Under the pieces are notes generated by a model. It was not told the DNA's origin. It made no database searches and saw only the letters and a list, made by a program, of their open reading frames with translations. A DNA stretch of 30,672 nucleotides from a virus. Position numbers and translations under genes: made by a program. Below are positions 6,608 through 15,900 of the stretch, one piece after another; positions within the stretch are counted from its first letter, which is position 1; each line of letters begins with the position of its first letter. The DNA lies in IMG/VR virus record IMGVR_UViG_3300017917_000578, positions 1-30,672 of that record. One strand, given 5' to 3'.

Positions 6608-7845
6608 TGGCAAAATTTGGCTTTGGAGCTTTAAATGATAACTACAATACTGGAGCTTCAGGCACCAGTAAGACTCTCGATGCACTAAAGCTTGCAAATT
6701 TAAATTCAACCGGTAGGGTACTTAGCGTTGTCTTAGATGATACTCATCCAAAATACAAAGAGCTAGGAGGTCCAAAAGCTATCGGTGCAGTTGAGTTAAT
6801 AGACCTTTCCGGAGGTACGGCAGACTATTCAACAACATCTGATAATCAAAATTATAGAGTTGCTTATCCTTTACAGCCTGGTATTAAGAACTACCCGCTT
6901 ATAAACGAAGTTGTTTATCTAGTATCACAGCCGACAAATAAGATAATGCAGAGAAATTCTGCAAAAGCTCTATATTATATTAGCGTAGTTAACCTTTGGA
7001 ATCATCCACATCATAACGCTATTCCCTATTCTGCAGGATCATCTACCCCTGAGAACTCTAAGAATTATCAAGATTCAGCTCTAGGAAGCACAAACAAGTT
7101 AACAGATACCTCAGGTACGATCAAGTTTGGAAACTACTTTAAAGAACGTCCGGACATTTACCCGCTTCAACCTTTTGAAGGAGATTTGATCTATGAAGGA
7201 AGGTGGGGCAACAGTATTCGACTAAGCGGTACAGCTCCTAATAGAAATCCATGGTCTGCTGTAGGTACTCAAGGAGATGCTATAACCATTATCAGGAATG
7301 GACAAACAGACAATCCTAACAAGAACGGATGGGACTTTACAATAGAGGATATAAATACAGATGCTTCATCAATCTACTTAACAACCACCCAGAAAGTACC
7401 TCTTACTGCTAATACAAACTATTTTAGTTATAAGTCGAACCCTCCTACCCTACCTAACGAATACGTAGGAAAGCAGATAATCTTAAACTCAGGTAGGTTA
7501 GTATTCAATACAACAGAAGATCATTTACTACTCAGCTCTGCTAAAAGCATTAGTTTAAGTTCTACAGGAACAGTAAACATAGATGCTTCAGAAATGACGA
7601 TCCAAACAGAGAAAATATACTTAGGGTCTAAATCTGCAACTGAACCTTTACTGCTAGGTGATACAACAGTAGAACTACTAAAGACAATGATTGATGTATT
7701 AAAAGACCTAGTTATAGCCTCTCAGACAGCAGCTAACTCAGGAGGTCCAATACCAAGTCTAAACCAGAAAGCACCTGCATTGTTGAAAAAACTTTTAACC
7801 TTAAACCCAGACCTTCTTAAGTCTAATTCTAATTTTACAGTATAA
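6607..7845 (+). CDS. Baseplate hub/central spike protein, gp5-like, without lysozyme domain
   Basis: The 412-residue protein has an OB-fold-like N-terminal half (residues about 36-135, starting GRVLSVVLD). A conserved linker follows (PLQPFEGDLIYEGRWGNSI, residues about 186-204), then GDAITIIRNG at 223-232. Residues about 290-340 show the short alternating strands of a triple-stranded spike beta-helix (LVFNTTEDHLLLSSAKSISL). T4 gp5 has a lysozyme domain between these parts; none is present here, so peptidoglycan digestion must be done elsewhere. It sits in a TAATG-coupled run with the next gene, followed by gp25 and gp6 homologues, as in other T4-like phages. Confidence 0.8.
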   Translation: MAKFGFGALNDNYNTGASGTSKTLDALKLANLNSTGRVLSVVLDDTHPKYKELGGPKAIGAVELIDLSGGTADYSTTSDNQNYRVAYPLQPGIKNYPLINEVVYLVSQPTNKIMQRNSAKALYYISVVNLWNHPHHNAIPYSAGSSTPENSKNYQDSALGSTNKLTDTSGTIKFGNYFKERPDIYPLQPFEGDLIYEGRWGNSIRLSGTAPNRNPWSAVGTQGDAITIIRNGQTDNPNKNGWDFTIEDINTDASSIYLTTTQKVPLTANTNYFSYKSNPPTLPNEYVGKQIILNSGRLVFNTTEDHLLLSSAKSISLSSTGTVNIDASEMTIQTEKIYLGSKSATEPLLLGDTTVELLKTMIDVLKDLVIASQTAANSGGPIPSLNQKAPALLKKLLTLNPDLLKSNSNFTV

Positions 7846-8792
7846 TGACACCAGAAGAATTAGAAAAGCAAAGAAAACAGGAAGCAGCTAAGAGAGATGC
7901 TGTTAACAAGAAGTTAAAGTTACAAAGAGCCTTAGCTACCGCAACCGCTGTTGCAACTGCAGTACAACTTGCTCCCTTAGATAGGATTAACCAAACAATC
8001 AATACTAAGATTGAAGACCTACGAGATAAAGCAACATCAACACTACTAGCCTTAGCTTCTCAGTTAGGAATAGAAGGCTTAGATACTCCCAACCCTACCC
8101 TACCAAACCTATGCCCTTCACAAGATATTCTTGATAGAGCACTACAAATACGTAACTCTTTAGGCACAGATATTGAAAACACTGCTAAGTACATTGATAC
8201 TATAAACGTATCTTTAGAGATATTAACTCCGATTGTAAACGGAACAGTTACATCCCTAGATGCTTTAAACCTGGTAAAAACCGCTACCTCTGTGGCAGCT
8301 AAACTAGCACCGACAGTCCCTGGAGCAGTAACAGCTTTAATAAGTGACTTAGACGACATTAGAACCTTAATAACATTCAAATCAGACGGAACACCTAAAC
8401 TTCCAGAACTAAAAAGAGCTTTGACGTTGGGTAGTCAATACACCTCTGATGCAGCTAAGATAATGCAGACGATCGTAACAGTGTTAGCAGTAATCGATGT
8501 TGTGTTAGATAAATGCGGTAAGAAGCCTGATCAACTAGGGGCAAACACTAACAAACTCTTGGATACCATAAAATTAGCAGCTACCTCTAATATCGACTCA
8601 ATTTACAAAGGATTCACTTTCGAAATAGTAGAGAAAGCGTTTAGTCCAACCCTTAAACAGAAGATAGGGCAAGCTAAAAACAGTCAAGGAATCGTTCTAT
8701 TACAAACAGAACCATCCTTCACAACAGATCCTCAAGTCCTTGTTGAAGAATTAAAACTCATTATTGATAGGGATAATCTAAAAGCCAATTAA
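7845..8792 (+). CDS. Helical structural protein of the baseplate cluster
   Basis: The 315-residue protein begins with a strongly charged helix (PEELEKQRKQEAAKRDAVNK). This is followed by Ala/Thr/Leu-rich helical segments (about 35-75 and 115-230) and a compact C-terminal part with YKGFTFEIVEKAFSP. Only two Cys occur. It could be a hub-associated or tail-completion protein analogous in position to T4 hub proteins gp27 to gp29, but no specific homology is recognised. Its start is coupled to the gp5-like gene by TAATG, and a late-type promoter follows it. Confidence 0.75.
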   Translation: MTPEELEKQRKQEAAKRDAVNKKLKLQRALATATAVATAVQLAPLDRINQTINTKIEDLRDKATSTLLALASQLGIEGLDTPNPTLPNLCPSQDILDRALQIRNSLGTDIENTAKYIDTINVSLEILTPIVNGTVTSLDALNLVKTATSVAAKLAPTVPGAVTALISDLDDIRTLITFKSDGTPKLPELKRALTLGSQYTSDAAKIMQTIVTVLAVIDVVLDKCGKKPDQLGANTNKLLDTIKLAATSNIDSIYKGFTFEIVEKAFSPTLKQKIGQAKNSQGIVLLQTEPSFTTDPQVLVEELKLIIDRDNLKAN

Positions 8793-8796
8793 GAAA

Positions 8797-8804
8797 TATT
8801 TATA
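8797..8804 (+). promoter_or_regulatory. Class 2 promoter motif TATTTATA
   Basis: TATTTATA ends 4 bases before the ATG at 8809, the commonest spacing in this window. Confidence 0.6.
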
Positions 8805-8808
8805 AAAG

Positions 8809-9204
8809 ATGGACATCAGAATTTTTAAAAAACTTATTAAAGAAGCTGTTAAGGAAGCTATTCAAGAAGAACTGAAAGAGGTCCTTTTGGAAGCAGTTAA
8901 AGCTCCTAAAGTAGCGCCTATAGGAGTTGGAGGTTATGGAATGCCTAATCAATCAATTACAGAAGGAGCAGTAGGTTCTTCGCCAACAGGTATAAATGCA
9001 AGAGAAAAATATAGAGAGTTGTTAGGTAATATGATGGATATTAGAAACGGAAATATCTCTATGACTGCAAACAACGCACTCGGCTTTGGGCAACAGGCAG
9101 GTTACAGACCGCCTGGAGCTGTCAACACTACTTCGGAAGGATCTGCACTACCTGCAGGAGAAGTTAACCTAGACCAGATCATGGGTCTTATCAATAAGAA
9201 GTAA
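8809..9204 (+). CDS. Small protein with amphipathic N-terminal helix, baseplate cluster
   Basis: This 131-residue protein opens with a Lys/Glu amphipathic helix (FKKLIKEAVKEAIQEELKEV, residues 6-25). The helix contains IKE-A (10-13) and LLE-A (26-29), which would fit a T4-type prohead protease pattern but may be chance in a KEA-rich helix. The rest is Gly/Asn-rich and probably flexible. Its stop overlaps the gp25 start. No family is recognised; a minor virion protein is likely from context. Confidence 0.7.
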   Translation: MDIRIFKKLIKEAVKEAIQEELKEVLLEAVKAPKVAPIGVGGYGMPNQSITEGAVGSSPTGINAREKYRELLGNMMDIRNGNISMTANNALGFGQQAGYRPPGAVNTTSEGSALPAGEVNLDQIMGLINKK

Positions 9205-9611
9205 TGGCATTTGGCGCAAAGAAGATATTCCCGATAGATAAGAAACCCTCAGTCGCTGTAGGAGTGGGAATACCTTTTGCTGCACCTGGTGTATTTACTT
9301 CTACTTACACAACCCAGCAAGCCATTAAGAACAACTTAATTAATTTCTTCTTAACTGGAACTGGTCAAAGATATTTAAACCCGCTATTCGGAGCAGGACT
9401 ACAGGTTTATATTTTTGAGCAATTAAACAACAATACAGATGCAGCTTTAGAGGAAGACATACAGAGTATTATAAGCGAGTATTTTCCAAGTGTTATTGTT
9501 GAAAATTTAACGGTAGTTGGCAATCCCGACACAAATCAAATTACAGTTACGTTAAAGTATTCTATAAAAGATACAGGTATAACAGATAACCTAGAAATAT
9601 CATTCAACTAA
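9204..9611 (+). CDS. Baseplate wedge protein, gp25-like (GPW/gp25 family)
   Basis: At 135 residues it matches the usual length of T4 gp25 (132). It shows the family layout: a helix then INFFLTGTGQRYLNPLFGAG, an acidic helix EEDIQSIISEYFP, and C-terminal strands ITVTLKYSIKDTG. gp25 is a structural wedge component that initiates sheath attachment; despite old claims it is not certain to be a lysozyme. It starts within the TAATG of the previous gene and is followed one base later by the gp6-like gene. Confidence 0.9.
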   Translation: MAFGAKKIFPIDKKPSVAVGVGIPFAAPGVFTSTYTTQQAIKNNLINFFLTGTGQRYLNPLFGAGLQVYIFEQLNNNTDAALEEDIQSIISEYFPSVIVENLTVVGNPDTNQITVTLKYSIKDTGITDNLEISFN

Positions 9612-9612
9612 G

Positions 9613-11469
9613 ATGGCAGTAAAAAGAGACATAAAATACTTAAATAAAGATTTTAGCACATTAAGGGCTTCCTTAATAGACTATGCTAAAACTTATTTCC
9701 CCACAACCTATAATGACTTCAGTCCATCATCTCCTGGAATGATGTTTATGGAAATGGCTGCCTATGTTGGAGATGTAATGTCTTTCTATTTAGACAATCA
9801 GATTCAAGAGACATATTTACAGTATGCTCGCCAGACTGATAACTTGTTTGAGTTAGCTTATATGTTTGGATACAAACCAAATGTAACAGGAGTTGCTACA
9901 ACAACCATTGACTTTTATCAACAAGTACCTGCAAAAACAGCAGGTTCGGATATAATCCCTGATTTTGATTATGCTTTATTGATTGCTGAAAATGCAGTTG
10001 TAACATCAACCTCTAACAGCGAGATTAAATTTTTAGTTCAAGATAGTATAGACTTTTCAGTATCATCATCACAAGATCCAACAGAAGTTACAATCTTCCA
10101 AACAGCAGGATCAGATCCAGTTAGTTACCTTTTAAAGAAAAGCAGACAAGCAATCTCTGCTACAATTAATACCGCTGCATTAACTTTTACTACACCGGTG
10201 CAATTTGACACTAGAGTAATTAATGCAGATAAAATCGTTGGTATATTGGATGCTACAGACAGTGACGGTAATACTTGGTACGAAGTAGATTATTTAGCTC
10301 AAGATGCAATCTACTCCGGTATTAAGAATACAAACCCCAACGACCCTAATCGTTCATCTGATAATGCAGACACACCTTACATTCTACAATTAGAACAAGT
10401 ACAGAGAAGATTTGCAACCAGATTCCTAGATTCAGGATCATTACAGTTACAATTCGGAGCAGGTACTGCAACAGATACTGACGAGATTATTACACCAAAC
10501 CCAAACAACGTAGGTCTTGGATTACCTTTCCAACAGGCTAAGTTGACGACTGCTTACTCACCTACAAACTTCATCTTCACAAAGACATACGGCATTGCCC
10601 CTTCAAGTACAACCATCAACGTTAGATATTTAACAGGAGGAGGAGTAGCTGCAAACGTTCCATCAAACGATCTAACAACTGTTACTGGAGATATTAGTTT
10701 CTTAAATTCAAACCTTAATGCAACTACAGCAAACACCTATAGAGCATCTTTGGCAGTAAATAACCCAAATGCAGCAGTTGGAGGTCAAGATGGTGATAGC
10801 ATTGAGGAATTAAGACAGAACACCTTATCTAACTATCAAACTCAATTACGTAACGTAACTCAAGACGACTATCTGGTAAGAGCATTATCAATGCCAGCTA
10901 AGTACGGAGTTATCGCTAAAGCATATATTGAACAAACTAAGGTTGCTAATTTAGGAATAGGTGAAACACCAACAACACTAGACTTGTACGTGCTAACTTA
11001 TAACAGCAACAAAAACTTAGTTACTGCCTCTACTGCATTAAAACAAAACCTCGACACTTATTTATCTCAATACAGAGTAATAGGTGATTCAGTTAGGATT
11101 AAAGATGCTTTCGTAATTAACATAGGAGTTAATTTTGATATAACAGTTGCTGCAAACTACAATAGTAACGAAGTAATTTTCAACGCTATTGCTGCAGTTA
11201 AAGAATACTTTAACATAAACAACTGGCAGATCAATCAACCTATCTTACTGAAAAACTTAAGCCTTTTGATCGATAATATTGACGGAGTACAGACAGTTAA
11301 GAATGTTGAAATCGTTAACTTATCTGGACAAGCTTTAGGTTATTCTAACTACTCATACGATACAAAAGGAGCTACAATTGATAACGTAGTGTACCCTTCT
11401 ATAGATCCTATGATCTTTGAGGTTAAGTATCCAAACGTAGACATTAAAGGGAGAGTAGTTTCTCTTTAA
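9613..11469 (+). CDS. Baseplate wedge protein, gp6-like (baseplate J family)
   Basis: The 618-residue protein is close in length to T4 gp6 (660). The N-terminus (DIKYLNKDFSTLRASLIDYA, then SPGMMFMEMAAYVGDVMSFY) is the classical gp6/baseplate J opening. A central domain carries GDSIEELRQNTLSNYQTQLR around residue 395-415, typical of the J-type core. The C-terminal third forms the wedge-interacting domain. gp6 dimers make the iris-like ring that holds baseplate wedges together. The gp25-gp6 order is conserved in T4-like phages. Confidence 0.9.
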   Translation: MAVKRDIKYLNKDFSTLRASLIDYAKTYFPTTYNDFSPSSPGMMFMEMAAYVGDVMSFYLDNQIQETYLQYARQTDNLFELAYMFGYKPNVTGVATTTIDFYQQVPAKTAGSDIIPDFDYALLIAENAVVTSTSNSEIKFLVQDSIDFSVSSSQDPTEVTIFQTAGSDPVSYLLKKSRQAISATINTAALTFTTPVQFDTRVINADKIVGILDATDSDGNTWYEVDYLAQDAIYSGIKNTNPNDPNRSSDNADTPYILQLEQVQRRFATRFLDSGSLQLQFGAGTATDTDEIITPNPNNVGLGLPFQQAKLTTAYSPTNFIFTKTYGIAPSSTTINVRYLTGGGVAANVPSNDLTTVTGDISFLNSNLNATTANTYRASLAVNNPNAAVGGQDGDSIEELRQNTLSNYQTQLRNVTQDDYLVRALSMPAKYGVIAKAYIEQTKVANLGIGETPTTLDLYVLTYNSNKNLVTASTALKQNLDTYLSQYRVIGDSVRIKDAFVINIGVNFDITVAANYNSNEVIFNAIAAVKEYFNINNWQINQPILLKNLSLLIDNIDGVQTVKNVEIVNLSGQALGYSNYSYDTKGATIDNVVYPSIDPMIFEVKYPNVDIKGRVVSL

Positions 11470-11472
11470 TTC

Positions 11473-11481
11473 CTATTTATA
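11473..11481 (+). promoter_or_regulatory. Class 2 promoter motif CTATTTATA
   Basis: CTATTTATA begins 4 bases after the gp6 stop and ends 4 bases before the ATG at 11486. Confidence 0.6.
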
Positions 11482-11485
11482 ACAA

Positions 11486-12598
11486 ATGGCAGTATACAAA
11501 ATCTTCCCGGAGAAAGACGCTACCCTGTATAGTGAATACCCGAATATGAATTCTGGTATCGATGAAATTATTGAAGCAACCACCGGTACTGCAGTAGACG
11601 GAAGTACAGCAACCGTTAGCCGGTTTGTTACAAAGTTTAATCAAGCAGAAATTCAGGACATAATCGCTAATAAAGCAACCGGATCTATTGCAGCATATTT
11701 AAAAGTATTCGTAGCAAAAGTTCAAGGATTAGGTCAAGAAACAACACTGTACTGCTACCCAGTATCAGGCTCTTGGCAAAACGGTACAGGTAAGTATCTA
11801 GACACTCCAGCCACAACCAACGGAGTAAGCTGGAATTCCAGAACAACATCAGGGTCTGGAGATTGGCTAACAGCAGGCTTCGGAACATCCGGTGCTACTG
11901 CTTCATTCTCTGCTTCTAATCCTGGAGGCGGTAACTGGTATACAAGCTCAGTTTATGTACAAAGTGCTTCCTATCAATATAGAAGTGATTTTGACATCGT
12001 AATGGACACAACCAACACAGTATTGGCTTGGTACACCGGTTCACTTCCTAACGATGGATTTATTATAAAACAAGCCGATTCAGCAGAATTTTCAACAGAT
12101 CCTGCTAAGAAGGTAGAGTTTAAATACTTCTCAGTAGATACAAATACAATCTACCCACCTCAGTTAGAAATCAGATGGAATGACTTTACTTTTAATACAG
12201 GATCGTCAACACAAACAATTCTAACAGACCCAGACGTAGTTGTAACATTACCGAACAATTCAGGAGTCTACTATTCAGGATCAGTACAGAGATTCAGAGT
12301 TAACGCTAGACCTCAATTCCCACCTAGAGTATTTACAACCGCTTCATTCTACACTACAAATTATTACTTACCAACTGCATCTTACTGGTGCATAAAAGAT
12401 TTAGATACAAATGAAGTTGTAATTGACTTCGATAGTACTTATACTAAGATTAGCGCTGATTCTACTAGTAATTACTTTGATGTGTATATGACCGGTTTAG
12501 AGCCTGAAAGATACTATCAAATCCTAATTAAGACGCAGATTGACGGTGCTACAGAAATATTAGATGAGAAGTATTACTTTAAAGTTGTAAATGGATAA
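11486..12598 (+). CDS. Baseplate or tail structural protein of unknown fold
   Basis: The 370-residue protein is rich in Ser, Thr, Gly and aromatic residues and is predicted all-beta. Its first 200 residues (KIFPEKDATLYSEYPNMNSG, later LYCYPVSGSWQNGTG) resemble the DNRLRE-type carbohydrate-linked fold; this is a tentative reading. The C-terminal part (PPRVFTTASFYTTNYYLPTA, then GLEPERYYQILIKTQIDG) looks like a separate Ig-like domain. It lies where T4-like phages encode wedge gp7 or gp8 and is translationally coupled (TAATG) to the next gene. Confidence 0.75.
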   Translation: MAVYKIFPEKDATLYSEYPNMNSGIDEIIEATTGTAVDGSTATVSRFVTKFNQAEIQDIIANKATGSIAAYLKVFVAKVQGLGQETTLYCYPVSGSWQNGTGKYLDTPATTNGVSWNSRTTSGSGDWLTAGFGTSGATASFSASNPGGGNWYTSSVYVQSASYQYRSDFDIVMDTTNTVLAWYTGSLPNDGFIIKQADSAEFSTDPAKKVEFKYFSVDTNTIYPPQLEIRWNDFTFNTGSSTQTILTDPDVVVTLPNNSGVYYSGSVQRFRVNARPQFPPRVFTTASFYTTNYYLPTASYWCIKDLDTNEVVIDFDSTYTKISADSTSNYFDVYMTGLEPERYYQILIKTQIDGATEILDEKYYFKVVNG

Positions 12599-12957
12599 TG
12601 AGCTCGGTAGTTGATTTAAGCAAGCAGGTATTTGAAAAACAACAATACCAACAGGTTATTGATACCTCATTTACACAGCTCACAATAGGAGGTGTTTCAC
12701 CAGCAGCAGCTACTGCAGCTACACCTCTACCTACCGTTCAAGAATTTTTTGATAACTACTCTCAACTATTCTACCAAATACCGAAAACAGGGGAGACAAA
12801 CTCTCACCAATACTTAGTAAATCAGAGTAGTGCATACATAGGAGGAGAGGGTACCAACGAAGAAGTAACCGCACTACTTGCAGAAGTTACAGCTTTAAGA
12901 GAGGAGAATTTACAATTGCAACAACAACTATTAGATATAAAACCAATTAATGGATAA
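12598..12957 (+). CDS. Small tail-cluster protein with C-terminal coiled coil
   Basis: The 119-residue product ends in a Glu/Leu/Gln heptad helix (EEVTALLAEVTALREENLQL, residues about 90-109), suggesting oligomerisation. The front part has no recognised motif. It overlaps the previous gene by one base and the next by eight bases, so all three are coupled. It may be a trimeric connector between the flanking structural proteins; this is inferred from context. Confidence 0.7.
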   Translation: MSSVVDLSKQVFEKQQYQQVIDTSFTQLTIGGVSPAAATAATPLPTVQEFFDNYSQLFYQIPKTGETNSHQYLVNQSSAYIGGEGTNEEVTALLAEVTALREENLQLQQQLLDIKPING

Positions 12958-15900
12958 GCAGATATACATACAGGATGTACCCTCGATTGAACTAGGTGGA
13001 CAGACTTATACTCCGTCTGACGATTCCCTTATTACTTCTTTTAGAGCAGATATAACATTTAACAGCTCTACGGACTACATTGAGTATTACGTTTACAATG
13101 CTAACAAGCAGATAATCGACTCTGTAGAAAGACTAACAAGTTTTGCAATTTACGGAGAAGATTTAAGCATTAATCCAGAAAAAGATCTGGAAAGCAGAGC
13201 TTACCAGGAAGGAAAGTACTATACAGTTTACAATTTCCTAAGACCGGTACTATCTTCGAGTATATTAGAACCATACTACATTTCTGAAATATCAACAGAT
13301 AGAACAGAGATTAGACTTGCTAGCACTGACATAGTAGCTGGAGATATAGTTGATTCAACAGTTGCATTAAAGGAAGCTATTCAAGCAGCTCCCTACCAAA
13401 GAGATTTTAACTTAGACTTTGGAGCAAATAACTTAATTATAGCAAACAACGTCTTACTCGATGATACAGATCCTAACAACGTTACTGTTTTAATTAAGTT
13501 ATACGAACCGCTTCCTTCTCAATTTGACTTACAGTCAAAATGTTGGGGTGTAGAAAAAATTGCTGAATCAAAAGCATATTTAATAAACATCCAGACAAAC
13601 TATACGTTAGAGGACGGTACAGTAAAGTTAAAAGGTCCTAACCTTAACTTACAGGTTTCACCGGAGCAGAATAAAACAACAGAGTATCAGAATACAGAAA
13701 CGTTAGGTAATTCAAACAGTTCTGCATTAACATACCAACTTAACAGCTTACTTGCTGAATCTGGAATTGAGTTAAACATAGATTATAGCAACTACGGTAA
13801 CTTTGTATTCTTCTCTAGTGCACAGACTAGATTAGAAAACTTCTATTACAAGCTAGGGTTGATCGAGGAGTACACCGTTAGTAGCAGTTATGGAAGCACT
13901 TCTAATGCTTATTATAACTCTGCAAGTGTTAGTTACTGGGATTCAAAAATAAACGAAGTTATTACTAACTTTGACGGGTATGAGTACTTCTTATACTACG
14001 AATCTGGAAGTACAGCATGGCCTAAAACAAATAGTGTACCACCTTATACAAATACTGCAACAACCTCTGCATTAGGTTTAAATTGGTTTGCATCTCAATC
14101 AGCAATCGCACAAACCTTTGATGAGAATAACAAAGATGGTTTGGTGGAAGCTATACCGATGTACATCAAAGAAGATCCTTCAAATGCCAATTTCGAATTG
14201 TTTGTCGAAATGGTTGGTCAACACTTTGATAGCATTTGGGTCTACACTCAAGCAGTTACTCAAAAGTATAGCTCTGATAACCGAGTAGAATCAGGATTAT
14301 CAAAAGACCTAATCGGAACTGCTTTGAAAGATTTTGGTATTAAATTATATCAGAACAATTTCACATCAGATAATCTATACAACACCTACCTAGGATATAC
14401 TCCGTCAGGAAGCTTACTACCTTATACAGGCCAGGAATTAATTACTAGCTATGTAACAGCTTCTGCAACTGGATCGTTAATACCCCTAGATAATCTTTCA
14501 TCAGAAGTTTACAAGAGACTTTACCACAACCTTCCTTATCTTTTAAAGAAAAAGGGAACAGTTGAAGGACTAAACACCCTAATTACAACATTCGGTATTC
14601 CGGATACTATTCTAAGGGTATATGAATATGGAGGGAAAGATAAAGCGTTAAATACTTGGGACCAATGGCAGAATGAATACGATTATGCTTTTGATACGAA
14701 AGGTACAAATTATGCATCATCTTCTTTCGTTTTAAACTCAAACTGGAATGCAGATAACAACAGACCTCAAGCTGTAGAGCTTAGATTCCAAACCAGAGGA
14801 ATTCCGACAAACACAGGGTATTACTCACAGAGTTTATGGTCCACAGATGGTAGTTGTGCATTAGTACTTAAGTACAACGGAACAGCAAATACATCGGGAT
14901 CTTATACTGGATCAATAGTTAGTCCATACAATCAGTATGGAACATTAGAATTCTACCCAGACACTACAAACACTACTGCAACTGCAAGCGTATACTTGCC
15001 GTTCTTTAACGAAGGTTGGTGGTCGGTATTGATAAACAAATCCGGAAGCACCGGGTTTACATTATATGCAAAAAATAACCTATACACAGGACAAGACGGA
15101 AATACTTTAGGATTCCAAGGAAGTTCCTCAGTGAGTTTATCGAATGCATGGAATACAAGCACAAAAGCTTATTTTGGATCAGCATCGTTTAGTGCTAAAG
15201 TATTCTCAGGATCTTTACAGGAGGTAAGGTATTACAAAGTAGCGTTGAGTGAGAGTTCATTTAACGACTACGTAATGAATGCTTCTTCTACAGAAGGTAA
15301 TTCTATAAACTCAGCACCAGACGAATTAGTATTCAGAGCAACCCTAGGAGGAGAGCTTTACACTAGTTCAATCTCAATACACCCTAAAATTACAGGTAGT
15401 CAAGCAACGACGTCTTCTTTTTCAGGAACAAGCAATTTTTACTTTTTAAGCACTCCGACATTCGTACCTAATACAGAAATTACATTCTACGATCAACCAG
15501 CAGTTGGTATTAAAAATGCTGTCACTGATAAAATTAGAGTAGGTACTACGGATGTGTATGGAACAGTTTTATCTGGATTAAACACCTTACAGCAGAACTA
15601 CGCAGTAAGTCAAAGTTACACTAGAGATGTAAACTACTTAGAGGTAGGATTCTCTCCTCAAAATGAAATCAACGAAGATATTAATTCACAGGTTGGTTAC
15701 TTTAATGTTGGAGAGTACATCGGAGATCCTAGAGATATTTCCAATGATACTACTAGATACCCTGCATTAGATCAATTAAGCTTAGAATACTTTAAAAAGT
15801 ACACCGCATCTTATAACTACACAGACTATCTTAGATTAATTAAATTCTTTGATAATTCCCTATTTAAATTAATAAAAGACTTTATTCCTGCTAGAACAGG

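Noticed and set aside
8060-8380. 106-codon minus-strand open frame
   Set aside because: Antisense to the 315-residue structural protein, with no family features; all other genes run on the plus strand.
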